Of a DNA stretch of 64,000 nucleotides, positions 25,561 to 33,980 are shown one piece after another. Origin of the DNA: Bacteroidota bacterium (GTDB taxonomy: Bacteria > Bacteroidota > Bacteroidia > Flavobacteriales > Flavobacteriaceae); NCBI GenBank assembly GCA_018267095.1, contig JAFDZC010000019.1:62001-126000 (forward strand). The letters are read 5' to 3'. How positions within the stretch are numbered: the first letter of the stretch is position 1; each line of letters begins with the position of its first letter. The translations under genes were made by a program, and so were the position numbers. The notes under the pieces are model-generated. The model saw only the letters and a list, made by a program, of their open reading frames with translations. It did no database searches and was not told the origin of the DNA.

Positions 25561-27548
25561 AAAAAATCATTTTGTTATTATTAGCCTTTCAGGGTTTGAT
25601 GGCACAACCTCCGGCCATCAAGAAGAAGATGGATTCTCTACAGATCGCCTTGAACCAAAATCCACCTGCAGCAGCAAAATCAAAAATCTATACTGAACTG
25701 GCTAAAATATACCGAAACATCAACCCAAACCAAGGTTTAGATTTCGGACATAAAGCCATGGAAATTGCTCAAAAACTCAGCAACCCTGATTTGATTGCCA
25801 CAGCGCATATGGCTCAAGGAGTGAATTTGAATAACCTCGGGCAAATTGATTCGGCCAAAGCACATTATGACCGCGCTCTCAAATTGGCCAAAGAAGCTGT
25901 CCTCAAAGCAGATGTTCACCAGTTACTGGCCAAGTATTACTTGTCTGAGGGTGATTATTCGCAGAGTTTAAAAAACAGCTTGTTAGCTTTGAAAATCTAC
26001 GAATCCAAAAACAACCTCAAAGGAATTGCCGAGGCCAATTACCTCATGGGTACCGTATATAATTACATCGAAAATCCTGAGAAAGCCATCAGCCATTATC
26101 AAAAAGCATTGGCCATAGCCAAAAAAATGAACAATCCGGCCAGTATTTGCGCCAATCTTATGGGCATCGGATTTCAGTATCAAAATAAGGGCGAGTATCT
26201 CAAAGCTTTGCCTTATTTAGAGCAATCTTTAGAGATGGCACAAAAAGCCGGCGACCCTTTTTCATTGGGCAACGCCTGTAAATCAATCGCTGAGATTAAC
26301 TTTAAATTAAATCGCCTTGAAAAGTCCATTGAGTTTCTCAACCAATCTGAAACCTATGCTTCCCAAACCGGAAATTTGCGGCTCATCTATTCGATTTATT
26401 TTTTGCGCGGAAAAATCTACCTCAGTCTGTATGAAAAAGGTACGCGTCTGCCCGGTGTAAATTTGCTCAATGATGCCGAAAGCAATTTTAAGAAGTGTAT
26501 TGAAGGTGACCAAAACAGCGGAAACTTGGCCGTCATTGCCCAATGCTATGAATTGCTGTCTAAAGTATACAGTTACCAAAAAAAGTATAAAGAAGCTTTT
26601 GAAACCCACGAACGCTATACTTTGTACCAAGATACTTTGTATAGTGAGGAATCTAAGCAAACCATACAGTCGCTCGAAGACCAGCGTACTATTGAGCTAA
26701 AAAACAAAGAAATTCAACTCAACAAAGTCAAACTTGAATCTGAAAGTAGACAAAAATACCTTTACATATCGGGTCTTGTTTTCTTGTTGCTCATCGGAGG
26801 TTTGCTTTGGTTTCAGAACCGACAAAGGCAAAAAGCCAATCAAAAATTACAATTGCTCAACCAAGATTTAGAGCAAGCCAACCGAAATAAGACACGTTTT
26901 TTTAGTATTTTGAATCACGATTTGCGCGCGCCGGTTTCGAATTTGATTCACTTTTTGCACCTTCAAAAAGAAAACCCCGATTTGCTTGATGACCAAACCA
27001 AAGTGCGTTTTGAAAAGAAAATTATTACCGGAGCTGAAGATTTGCTTGCTTCAATGGAAGATATCTTGCTGTGGAGCAAAAGCCAAATGGAGCAGTTCAA
27101 GCCCAATCTGAAGAAAACATCGATTCATCAGGTTTTTCAGGATACACAAAAAGTCTTTTCAGGATACATGAACATTGATTTTAGCTACGAAATTCCAGAA
27201 AATCTTTTCGCAAATACCGATGAAAACTGTTTGAAAACCATCATTCGAAATCTTACTAGTAATGCCATCAATGCGTTTGCCGGAACAGAAAAACCATCCA
27301 TTCGATGGAGCGCGCAACAAGATGACTATCAAATCATTTTGACCATTACAGATAATGGGCCAGGCGCCGAAGAGCAACAATTTAAAGCCTTATACGACAC
27401 AGACCAAAAAGTGGGGATTAAGTCTGGTTTGGGTTTGCACTTGGTGCGCGATTTGGCTAAATCTATCGAGGCTAAAATTGAGGTGAAAAGTCAAATTGGG
27501 CAAGGAACTATCATTCAAATCAGCTTGCCCAAGAAATCTTCTTTGTAA
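25557..27548 (+). CDS. TPR-containing sensor histidine kinase, pair 1
   Basis: The 663-residue protein has a signal peptide, a periplasmic tetratricopeptide domain (about 40-370, at least six TPR units such as LGQIDSAKAHYDRALKLAKEA), a coiled coil, one transmembrane segment (about 400-418, LYISGLVFLLLIGGLLWF), then HisKA with H454 (LNHDLRAPVSN) and HATPase (N569, DNGPGAEEQQ, SGLGLHLVRDLAK). The TPR part should sense a protein or peptide in the periplasm. It ends 3 bp from the stop codon of convergent fibre 2, leaving no room for a terminator. Confidence 0.9.
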   Translation: MKKIILLLLAFQGLMAQPPAIKKKMDSLQIALNQNPPAAAKSKIYTELAKIYRNINPNQGLDFGHKAMEIAQKLSNPDLIATAHMAQGVNLNNLGQIDSAKAHYDRALKLAKEAVLKADVHQLLAKYYLSEGDYSQSLKNSLLALKIYESKNNLKGIAEANYLMGTVYNYIENPEKAISHYQKALAIAKKMNNPASICANLMGIGFQYQNKGEYLKALPYLEQSLEMAQKAGDPFSLGNACKSIAEINFKLNRLEKSIEFLNQSETYASQTGNLRLIYSIYFLRGKIYLSLYEKGTRLPGVNLLNDAESNFKKCIEGDQNSGNLAVIAQCYELLSKVYSYQKKYKEAFETHERYTLYQDTLYSEESKQTIQSLEDQRTIELKNKEIQLNKVKLESESRQKYLYISGLVFLLLIGGLLWFQNRQRQKANQKLQLLNQDLEQANRNKTRFFSILNHDLRAPVSNLIHFLHLQKENPDLLDDQTKVRFEKKIITGAEDLLASMEDILLWSKSQMEQFKPNLKKTSIHQVFQDTQKVFSGYMNIDFSYEIPENLFANTDENCLKTIIRNLTSNAINAFAGTEKPSIRWSAQQDDYQIILTITDNGPGAEEQQFKALYDTDQKVGIKSGLGLHLVRDLAKSIEAKIEVKSQIGQGTIIQISLPKKSSL

Positions 27549-27551
27549 AGC

Positions 27552-29534
27552 TTATTCTTCATAAGTCACCAAAACGCGAATGGGTTTTGAGAGAATACTG
27601 CTTGAATTACTCGACTTGGTCCAGATAACAACACTGGTGGTTGTAATGTAATAGTCGTATTCGTATCCTATGGAACCATTATAGGACGGCGGCACAAAAC
27701 TTCCGGCGGTGTATTCAACCATTACATTGACCGATAAAATTTTATTGCTGCTCACACCATGGGCGATAAACGTTGAATTTCCTTGTGTGGCTCCGGTGGT
27801 TCCGGTGAGTTTGACCATCTTGACGGCCGGCGCATTTGATCCCAACTTGGTAAAACCGTTGATTTCAAGTTCTGATGCAGGTGTGCTGGTTCCGATACCA
27901 ACTTTTCCCGTGCCTTTGATGCGCATTTTTTCGGTAAAAGAAGCGCTGGTTCCGTATCCAAAAGCAATATCACTGGTCCCTAAATCAGAATGAATTTGAA
28001 GTAAATTTCCCTGAATGCCAAATCCATAATGCGTTCCAGCGCCGCCGTATAAGGATATTTTATCGCCCAAAGTGGTTGCAAATTGAAGTGGATAATCTGA
28101 TTTAAAAGAGCCTATCCCGACATTCCCTACTTCAGAAATGGTCATTCGTGTACTATTGTCATTTGTTCTAAATTGCAAGGAGTTGGGCATCGATGCCGGA
28201 CTGTAGATAATTCCGCCACTGGTAGAAACTCCGTTATAGCCAAAAACTATCCCTGATTCTTGATTTGACAATAAATTTAAAAAAGTGTATTGGTCATCTT
28301 CGATTACTTCTGATGCATAGATATTGGGCGTCATTCCCGTAGGGTTGGTTTTGATATGCAATCTCGAAAACGGATTAGGCGTTCCGATGCCGACATTGCC
28401 TGCGCCTGTAAAACGGACATTTTCAGTAAAAGTTCCACTGGTTCCATATCCAAAAGCAATATCACTGGCCACTAAATCAGAGTGAATTTGAAGTAAGTTT
28501 CCCTGAATACCAAATCCGTAATGCGTTCCAGCACCGCCGTATAAGGATATTTTGTCGCCCAAAGTAGTTGCAAATTGAAGCGGATAATCTGATTTAAAAG
28601 AACCAATCCCAACATTCCCCAATTCAGAAATAGTCATCCTTGTACTATTGTTGTCTGTTCTAAATTGTAGGGAGTTGGGCATCGTTGCAGGACTGTAGAT
28701 GATTCCTCCGCTGGTGGACACTCCGTTAGAGCCAAAAATCACTCCTGATTCTTGATTCGATAATAAATTTAAAAATGTGTATTGATTATCTTCGATTACT
28801 TGTGATGCATTGATATTCGGTGTCATTCCGGTGGCATTGGATTTAATATGCAATTTCGAAAATGGATTGGTCGTTCCGATACCAACATTGCCTGTACCTG
28901 TGAAACGAACATTTTCGGTAAAAGAAGTGCTGTTTCCGTATCCGAATCCGATGCTGCTGCCGATATTAGAACTAAAAATTTGCAGCAAAGCATTGTTGAT
29001 GCCAAAACCATAACTTTTAGATGGCCCGGTATTATACAAACAAATTTTATCGCCAACGATTGATTTAAATTCCATCGGATAGGTTGGATTGACACCTCCG
29101 ACTCCAATTTTACCGGTATTGTCAATTTTTAATCTCTCAGTATCATTGGTTTTGATGATGAGCGATTGATTGTCTTTGGTGCCCAAAAAATTTGATAAAG
29201 GATTGGTTCCGCTGTTTCCGTTGAGCGACCATTGATGCGTTCCGCCAATACTGATCCAATTGCTTGTAGTTTGGCTCCAATAGTAAAACCCGGGTAAATT
29301 AAGCCCTGAGGTTGTTGTGAGATATACCATCATTCCGTCTTGACTTGAAGTGGGATTCACCGTCGGAAACGCATCTATCTTAGGAATCAATATTCCGTCC
29401 TGAGCTGATGGCGCTGTCTGATTGCTCGAACGAATATCTAGTTGAGCATCGGGCGCAGTGGTACCAATTCCCACTTGGGAAAAACTTATTTGTTCAAAAA
29501 AAAGCAACATGAAAAGCAACAATAAACGGATCAT
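27552..29534 (-). CDS. Secreted fibre protein without S74 domain (fibre 2)
   Basis: Taking the ATG at MIRLLLLFMLLFF, the protein is 660 residues: signal peptide, then the shared QVGIGTTAPDAQLDI start, then two 164-residue repeats (each with NVRFTG.GNVGIGT, LNLLSNQESG and GDKISLYGGAGTHYGFGIQ) and a partial third. The C-terminus is not S74 but a beta-rich domain of about 90 residues (from KMVKLTGTTGATQGNSTF to VLVTYEE). The TTG-initiated longer form is rejected, since that TTG is inside the -7 element. It is divergent from pair 2. Confidence 0.78.
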   Translation of the reverse strand: MIRLLLLFMLLFFEQISFSQVGIGTTAPDAQLDIRSSNQTAPSAQDGILIPKIDAFPTVNPTSSQDGMMVYLTTTSGLNLPGFYYWSQTTSNWISIGGTHQWSLNGNSGTNPLSNFLGTKDNQSLIIKTNDTERLKIDNTGKIGVGGVNPTYPMEFKSIVGDKICLYNTGPSKSYGFGINNALLQIFSSNIGSSIGFGYGNSTSFTENVRFTGTGNVGIGTTNPFSKLHIKSNATGMTPNINASQVIEDNQYTFLNLLSNQESGVIFGSNGVSTSGGIIYSPATMPNSLQFRTDNNSTRMTISELGNVGIGSFKSDYPLQFATTLGDKISLYGGAGTHYGFGIQGNLLQIHSDLVASDIAFGYGTSGTFTENVRFTGAGNVGIGTPNPFSRLHIKTNPTGMTPNIYASEVIEDDQYTFLNLLSNQESGIVFGYNGVSTSGGIIYSPASMPNSLQFRTNDNSTRMTISEVGNVGIGSFKSDYPLQFATTLGDKISLYGGAGTHYGFGIQGNLLQIHSDLGTSDIAFGYGTSASFTEKMRIKGTGKVGIGTSTPASELEINGFTKLGSNAPAVKMVKLTGTTGATQGNSTFIAHGVSSNKILSVNVMVEYTAGSFVPPSYNGSIGYEYDYYITTTSVVIWTKSSNSSSILSKPIRVLVTYEE

Positions 29535-29561
29535 ATTTCTAAAAGATTTATCAAGGCTCTT

Positions 29562-29569
29562 CAAATTTA
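29562..29569 (-). promoter_or_regulatory. -7 promoter element of fibre 2
   Basis: TAAATTTG on the minus strand is a perfect match, 27 bp before the chosen ATG. Confidence 0.6.
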
Positions 29570-29654
29570 AAATGAGCTGCGCAGACCTACACTAATCTAT
29601 ACACCAACAACCTTTTAAAAGGACACACAACATCTTTTGAGCTTAAAAAAAAGC

Positions 29655-29662
29655 TAATTTTG
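29655..29662 (+). promoter_or_regulatory. -7 promoter element of the second LytTR/TPR-kinase pair
   Basis: TAATTTTG matches TAnnTTTG, with TTTTG 15 bp upstream and the ATG 17 bp downstream. Confidence 0.65.
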
Positions 29663-29679
29663 TCGATATACGCGCAGAA

Positions 29680-30384
29680 ATGGAAAAGTGGAAATGCATC
29701 ATTGTCGACGATATTGAAATAGACCGCCTCACGATTTTTTCGTTTGTCAAAAAATGTTCTTTTTTAGAAGTGGTCGGCGTATTTTCATCCTCAAAAGATG
29801 CGCTTGAAGCATTGAATAAAGGTGGTATTGACGTGGTTTTCCTAGACATTGAAATGCCGCATTTCTCAGGGATAGATCTGAGAAAAAAAGCGCTGGAAGT
29901 TCCGGTCTGTGTTTTTATTACCTCGCACGCCGAATTCGCTCTGGAAGGTTTTGAATTAGAAGCATTAGACTACATTGTAAAACCATTGACTTTTGAAAGA
30001 TTTACACTCAGTTTAGAGCGCATTCATTCTTATTTGGATATCACATCCAAAGCGCATCTTTTTGAGTCAACTTTGGGTGCTGACCATATTTACATCAAAG
30101 AAGGGTATGCGCAAACCAAGATAAAACTCTCGGATATTTTGTATCTCGAAGCGCTTAAAAATTATACTTTGATGGTCACCAATCAAAAAAAACACCGCGT
30201 TTTGTGCAACCTCGGAAATCTACTTTTAGAAAGTAATTTTCAATCATTTGTTCGTGTCCACAGAGGCTTTGCAGTTCAGAAACACTACATCAAAAAAAAA
30301 CATGCCGCAGAGATTGAACTCATCAACGGAGCGAGAATTCCCATTGGAAGAAGTTATAAAGACCAATTAAAAAGACACTTATGA
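29680..30384 (+). CDS. LytTR response regulator, pair 2
   Basis: The 234-residue protein is a close paralogue of the pair 1 regulator: receiver with D56 (FLDIEMPH), switch Lys (YIVKPLT) and LytTR domain (FQSFVRVHRGFAVQKHY, ARIPIGRSYKDQL). It overlaps its kinase gene by 4 bp and lies divergent from fibre 2 with 145 bp between starts, the same arrangement and spacing as module 1. Confidence 0.9.
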   Translation: MEKWKCIIVDDIEIDRLTIFSFVKKCSFLEVVGVFSSSKDALEALNKGGIDVVFLDIEMPHFSGIDLRKKALEVPVCVFITSHAEFALEGFELEALDYIVKPLTFERFTLSLERIHSYLDITSKAHLFESTLGADHIYIKEGYAQTKIKLSDILYLEALKNYTLMVTNQKKHRVLCNLGNLLLESNFQSFVRVHRGFAVQKHYIKKKHAAEIELINGARIPIGRSYKDQLKRHL

Positions 30385-32354
30385 AAAAACTATTTATTTT
30401 TTGGTTGTGGTTTTTCATCTGTTCAGTTCACGCGCAAAAAGAAGGACAAGCCTTGATAGATTCGTTGCAGGCTGCTTTGCCCAAAATGAATGACGACACA
30501 CTAAAAGTTAATGCACTGAGGCAACTTTCATTTGCCTATCACAACATCAATCCCGAACAAGGAATCGTTTATGGTCAAAAAACACTGGCCTTGGCTAAAA
30601 AAATAAATTGGTCCGACGGTGTAGCCAATGCCTATAAGAACATCGGATTAAATTATTCTACCTTATCTGATTTCCCATCGGCCCTAAATTATTACGCCCT
30701 CGGGCTTAAGGCTAGTAAAAATGAAAAAATAAAAAGTGATTTGCTCAACAATATCGGATTAACCTATAGCTATCAAAGTCAATACAGCAAAGCGTTGTCT
30801 TATTATTTTCAGTCTTTAAAAATCAAAGAAAAATTGCATTATGCACAAGGCATCGCCCCAACTTATTACAATATTGCGGCACTGTATTATGCTTTGGGCG
30901 ATACACAAAAAGCCATTTTTTACAATCAGAAAGCGCTGCAAGCCAACAAAAAAATCAACAACCAACAAGGTTTGAGCAGAATTTTATTGACTTTGGGCAA
31001 TATTTATTACGATGAGCATCAGTTTGAGGCTGCGATGAAATGTTATCAAAGTGGTTTAAAAATAACAGAAAAACTTGGCGACAAAACTGCACAAGCTATA
31101 TATCTCGCTTCAATTGCCAATGTCTTTTATGAGCAAAAAAAATACGCTTTGGCGATAGAGTTTTGCAAAAATGCCACGGCCATTACAAATCAAGGAACGC
31201 CCGATGAATCGGTAATTTCGCTTTGTTCAAGCATTCTGGGAAGTGTTTATCTTGAGATGGCCAAAGAAAAAAACAACCAACCCGAATTATTAAAAAAGGC
31301 CCGAGCACACTTTATTTATTCTGTTGACCTCAACAAAAAAATAAATCACCAAAAAGCGCTTTTTGAAGATTATGATCGACTGTATCAAATTGATCAATTA
31401 CAAGGGAATTATAAGTCGGCACTGGAGTTCTATCAACTTTCTAAAGCGTATAAAGATTCTATTTTTAGTGCTGAAAACAAAGAAACCATCAAAAATCTAG
31501 AAGACAAAAGAGCCATTGAATTGCGCGACAATCAGATCAAAATCAATAAACTCGAACTTGAGTCAAAAGAAAAGCAGAAAAACTATTTAATGTTGGGGAT
31601 TTTGCTTTTGGGCATTATTGGAGCATTGCTTTGGTTTCAGAACCATCAACGAAAAAAAGCCAATCGCAAATTAGCCAATCTGAACCTTAAACTAGCCTAT
31701 TCAAATAAAATAAAAGCCAAGTTGCTGAGCATTTTAAATCACGATTTAAGAAGCCCGGTGAACAGTTTTATTCACTTTATTCAATTTCAAAAACAAAGCC
31801 CAGAATTGCTGACACCCGAGTCAAAAGAACGCATTGAAAACGAAACCTTAACTTCGGCCAAAAATCTTTTACAAACTATGGAAGATTTGCTCTTATGGAC
31901 CAAAGATCAGATGGACAATTTTGAGACGCAGCCCAAAACCTTTTATATTTCGGCCCTTTTTAAAGATATTAAAACTTATTTCGCAAGTGAGAGTCACATT
32001 GAAATGCAATTTCTTGATTCGGCCAATGTACAAATTCACACTGATCCAAATTACCTCAAAACCATCCTGCGAAATTTAACCGCTAACGCTGTAAAAGCAT
32101 TGCAGCAAACCCAAAACCCAATTATTATTTGGAAAGCCGAACAGGATGAAAAAGGTATCCGTTTATCAATTTCAGACAATGGTTTGGGCGCTGATGAAGA
32201 ACAGTTCAAAGCCCTGTTTGAAGAAACAGAAATTTCAGGTGTTCAAAACGGCTTAGGTTTGCATTTGGTTCGCGATTTGGCCAAAGCCATTGAGGCTGAA
32301 ATCGTGTTAAAAAGTCAAATTGGGCAGGGAACAACTATTGAGATTCGGATATAA
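30381..32354 (+). CDS. TPR-containing sensor histidine kinase, pair 2
   Basis: The 657-residue protein has a signal peptide (ending near CSVHA), periplasmic TPR units (about 40-370; for example YSKALSYYFQSLKIKEKL), a coiled coil, a single transmembrane segment (about 400-418), HisKA with H454 (LNHDLRSPVNS) and HATPase (ILRNLTANAV, DNGLGADEEQ, NGLGLHLVRDLAK). The catalytic His falls at the same residue number as in pair 1. Divergence is greatest in the TPR part, as expected if each kinase senses a different ligand. Confidence 0.9.
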   Translation: MKKLFIFWLWFFICSVHAQKEGQALIDSLQAALPKMNDDTLKVNALRQLSFAYHNINPEQGIVYGQKTLALAKKINWSDGVANAYKNIGLNYSTLSDFPSALNYYALGLKASKNEKIKSDLLNNIGLTYSYQSQYSKALSYYFQSLKIKEKLHYAQGIAPTYYNIAALYYALGDTQKAIFYNQKALQANKKINNQQGLSRILLTLGNIYYDEHQFEAAMKCYQSGLKITEKLGDKTAQAIYLASIANVFYEQKKYALAIEFCKNATAITNQGTPDESVISLCSSILGSVYLEMAKEKNNQPELLKKARAHFIYSVDLNKKINHQKALFEDYDRLYQIDQLQGNYKSALEFYQLSKAYKDSIFSAENKETIKNLEDKRAIELRDNQIKINKLELESKEKQKNYLMLGILLLGIIGALLWFQNHQRKKANRKLANLNLKLAYSNKIKAKLLSILNHDLRSPVNSFIHFIQFQKQSPELLTPESKERIENETLTSAKNLLQTMEDLLLWTKDQMDNFETQPKTFYISALFKDIKTYFASESHIEMQFLDSANVQIHTDPNYLKTILRNLTANAVKALQQTQNPIIIWKAEQDEKGIRLSISDNGLGADEEQFKALFEETEISGVQNGLGLHLVRDLAKAIEAEIVLKSQIGQGTTIEIRI

Positions 32355-32377
32355 AAAAACCCGGACGAACCGGGCTT
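32353..32377 (-). terminator. Bidirectional terminator between kinase 2 and trxA
   Basis: CCCGG/CCGGG with flanking A/T pairs, loop ACGAA. The minus strand ends in seven T, fitting termination of trxA; the plus strand has only a weak T-run. Confidence 0.75.
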
Positions 32378-32398
32378 ATCATTGAAATCATTTTGCTG

Positions 32399-32716
32399 TT
32401 ACAACAATGCGTTGAGGCTGTCGGCATAGGTTTGCTTTGGAGCCACGCCCACTTGACGACCTACTACTTCCCCGTTTTGAAACACAAGTACCGTTGGAAT
32501 GTTACGCACACCGTATTTAGCGGCAAATTCTTGGTTGCTGTCTACATCGACTTTCCCGATAACGGCTTTGTCTGAAAATTCTTCGCTGAGCTCGTCGATG
32601 ATCGGGCCAACCATTCTACACGGACCGCACCATGCTGCCCAAAAATCTACCATTACGGGTTTATCTGATTTTAATACTACTTCTTCAAAAGTAGCATCGG
32701 TTATTGCTAATGCCAT
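32399..32716 (-). CDS. trxA: Thioredoxin
   Basis: The 105-residue protein has the redox site WC30GPC33 in FWAAWCGPCRMVGP, D24 (VDFW) and the cis-proline loop RNIPTVLVF. It is a cytoplasmic general disulfide reductant. Length and motifs are normal. It is a single-gene transcript with a clear promoter and terminator. Confidence 0.96.
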   Translation of the reverse strand: MALAITDATFEEVVLKSDKPVMVDFWAAWCGPCRMVGPIIDELSEEFSDKAVIGKVDVDSNQEFAAKYGVRNIPTVLVFQNGEVVGRQVGVAPKQTYADSLNALL

Positions 32717-32742
32717 AAAATTATTTTTAGTGAATTGTCTGC

Positions 32743-32772
32743 CAAAATTAGAGATTTATTTTCAAAACAAAA
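32743..32772 (-). promoter_or_regulatory. trxA: Promoter of trxA
   Basis: On the minus strand TTTTG, a 17-bp spacer and TAATTTTG; the -7 element ends 26 bp before the ATG. Confidence 0.75.
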
Positions 32773-32822
32773 GTTTCTAAAATTAGTTTTAGTTATTCAG
32801 ATATTAACACAGACTATTTTTA

Positions 32823-32830
32823 TATATTTG
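32823..32830 (+). promoter_or_regulatory. -7 promoter element of the lipoprotein at 33 kb
   Basis: TATATTTG is a perfect match. It would give a leader of about 117 nt, long for this genome; no riboswitch pattern was recognised in it. Confidence 0.5.
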
Positions 32831-32953
32831 ATACATCCCAATCCAAATTTATTCTTGTTACTGTAAAAATAAGATGATTTGGCGTGGGGTTTTTTTATGT
32901 TGATTTGTTATCATTCTTGGCGGATTTTTCCTGCAATTTATTAACCTCAAATA

Positions 32954-33946
32954 ATGAATAAAACGATGCATTTGATTCAAAAAATGTTTGCTCTTGTTGC
33001 TTTTTCAGGGCTTGTCATTTCGTGTAACAACGATACAGCCGAAAGCAATCAAACTCAAAACAATTCTAAGGCGCTTAGCCGAACCGCTACCCCTAAACGT
33101 TATTTATTTGACGCTACCAAAGCCCAAACAGCCGGTAATGCCGACTGGGTGATTTGTGAAAATACCAGCGGAACACCGGTGAGATATCCAAGTCCATCTC
33201 AAACCTCAATTACCACTTCTACACCCGAGAGTTACTGGCGCGGAGGTATCTCTGCTTGGGGAGTTGCTTTGGCAGCCGAAGGGCATTATGTAGAAACTTT
33301 GGCTCCGGGTGCAGCCATTACTTACGGTAGTACCACCAACGCACAAGATTTATCTAAGTTTGATGTATACGTGATTGACGAACCGAATACGGCTTTTACG
33401 GCTGCCGAGAAAACAGCGATTATCAACTTTGTCAAAAATGGTGGCGGATTGTTCTTAATTGCTGACCACACCAATTCAGACCGGAACAATGATGGTAAAG
33501 ATTCTCCGATGATCATCAACGATTTGTTTACCAACAATTCCGTACAAGCGAATCCATTTGGTTTAGCCGTTGAATTGACCAATTATTCACAAACTTCAAC
33601 CAATGTTTTAAACGATGCAACCAACACCATTCTGAACGGAATGGCCGGAGCCGTAACGCAACTTAAATACAGCGCAGGCGCATCCATCAAAGTAACCACC
33701 AGTGCCAACAGTTCAGCTAAAGGTTTGATCTGGAAAACCGGACTCTCCAGAACCAGCACCACAGGAATCATGGCGGCTTCAGCTACTTATTTTAACGGAC
33801 GCGTATTCTTGTTGGCCGATAGTTCACCGGCTGATGACGGAACCGGAAACCCCAGCGACACACTATATGCAGGTTGGACTGAAGTGGGCGGAAACCACGC
33901 CAGACTTCATTTGAACGCTTCTTATTGGCTCGCCAAATTGCAATAA
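32954..33946 (+). CDS. Secreted lipoprotein with glutamine-amidotransferase-like (DUF4350-type) fold
   Basis: The 330-residue protein has a lipoprotein signal (GLVISC, Cys24), a low-complexity linker and a domain with the class I glutamine-amidotransferase layout: KFDVYVIDEPN, AEKTAIINFVKNGGGLFLIADH, MIINDLF and a late GRVFLLADSSPADDGTG. The usual nucleophile Cys of the elbow is not seen; the equivalent strand ends ADHTNSDRNNDGKDSP, an acidic, possibly calcium-binding loop. It sits on the outside of the cell or in the periplasm. An esterase, nuclease or sugar-binding role is possible; I cannot decide. Confidence 0.6.
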   Translation: MNKTMHLIQKMFALVAFSGLVISCNNDTAESNQTQNNSKALSRTATPKRYLFDATKAQTAGNADWVICENTSGTPVRYPSPSQTSITTSTPESYWRGGISAWGVALAAEGHYVETLAPGAAITYGSTTNAQDLSKFDVYVIDEPNTAFTAAEKTAIINFVKNGGGLFLIADHTNSDRNNDGKDSPMIINDLFTNNSVQANPFGLAVELTNYSQTSTNVLNDATNTILNGMAGAVTQLKYSAGASIKVTTSANSSAKGLIWKTGLSRTSTTGIMAASATYFNGRVFLLADSSPADDGTGNPSDTLYAGWTEVGGNHARLHLNASYWLAKLQ

Positions 33947-33951
33947 AAAAC

Positions 33952-33980
33952 AAGCCGGATTTAATGTCCGGCTTTTTTAT
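33952..33980 (+). terminator. Terminator between the lipoprotein and dnaE
   Basis: AAGCCGGA/TCCGGCTT is a perfect 8-bp stem with a 7-nt loop and six T. It sits between two convergent genes. Confidence 0.88.

Noticed and set aside
29669-29675. TACGCGC near the start of the second LytTR regulator, resembling one arm of the 16-bp repeat around the NarL pair
   Set aside because: Only one arm is present; the same 7-mer also occurs inside coding sequence (near position 76), so chance is likely.
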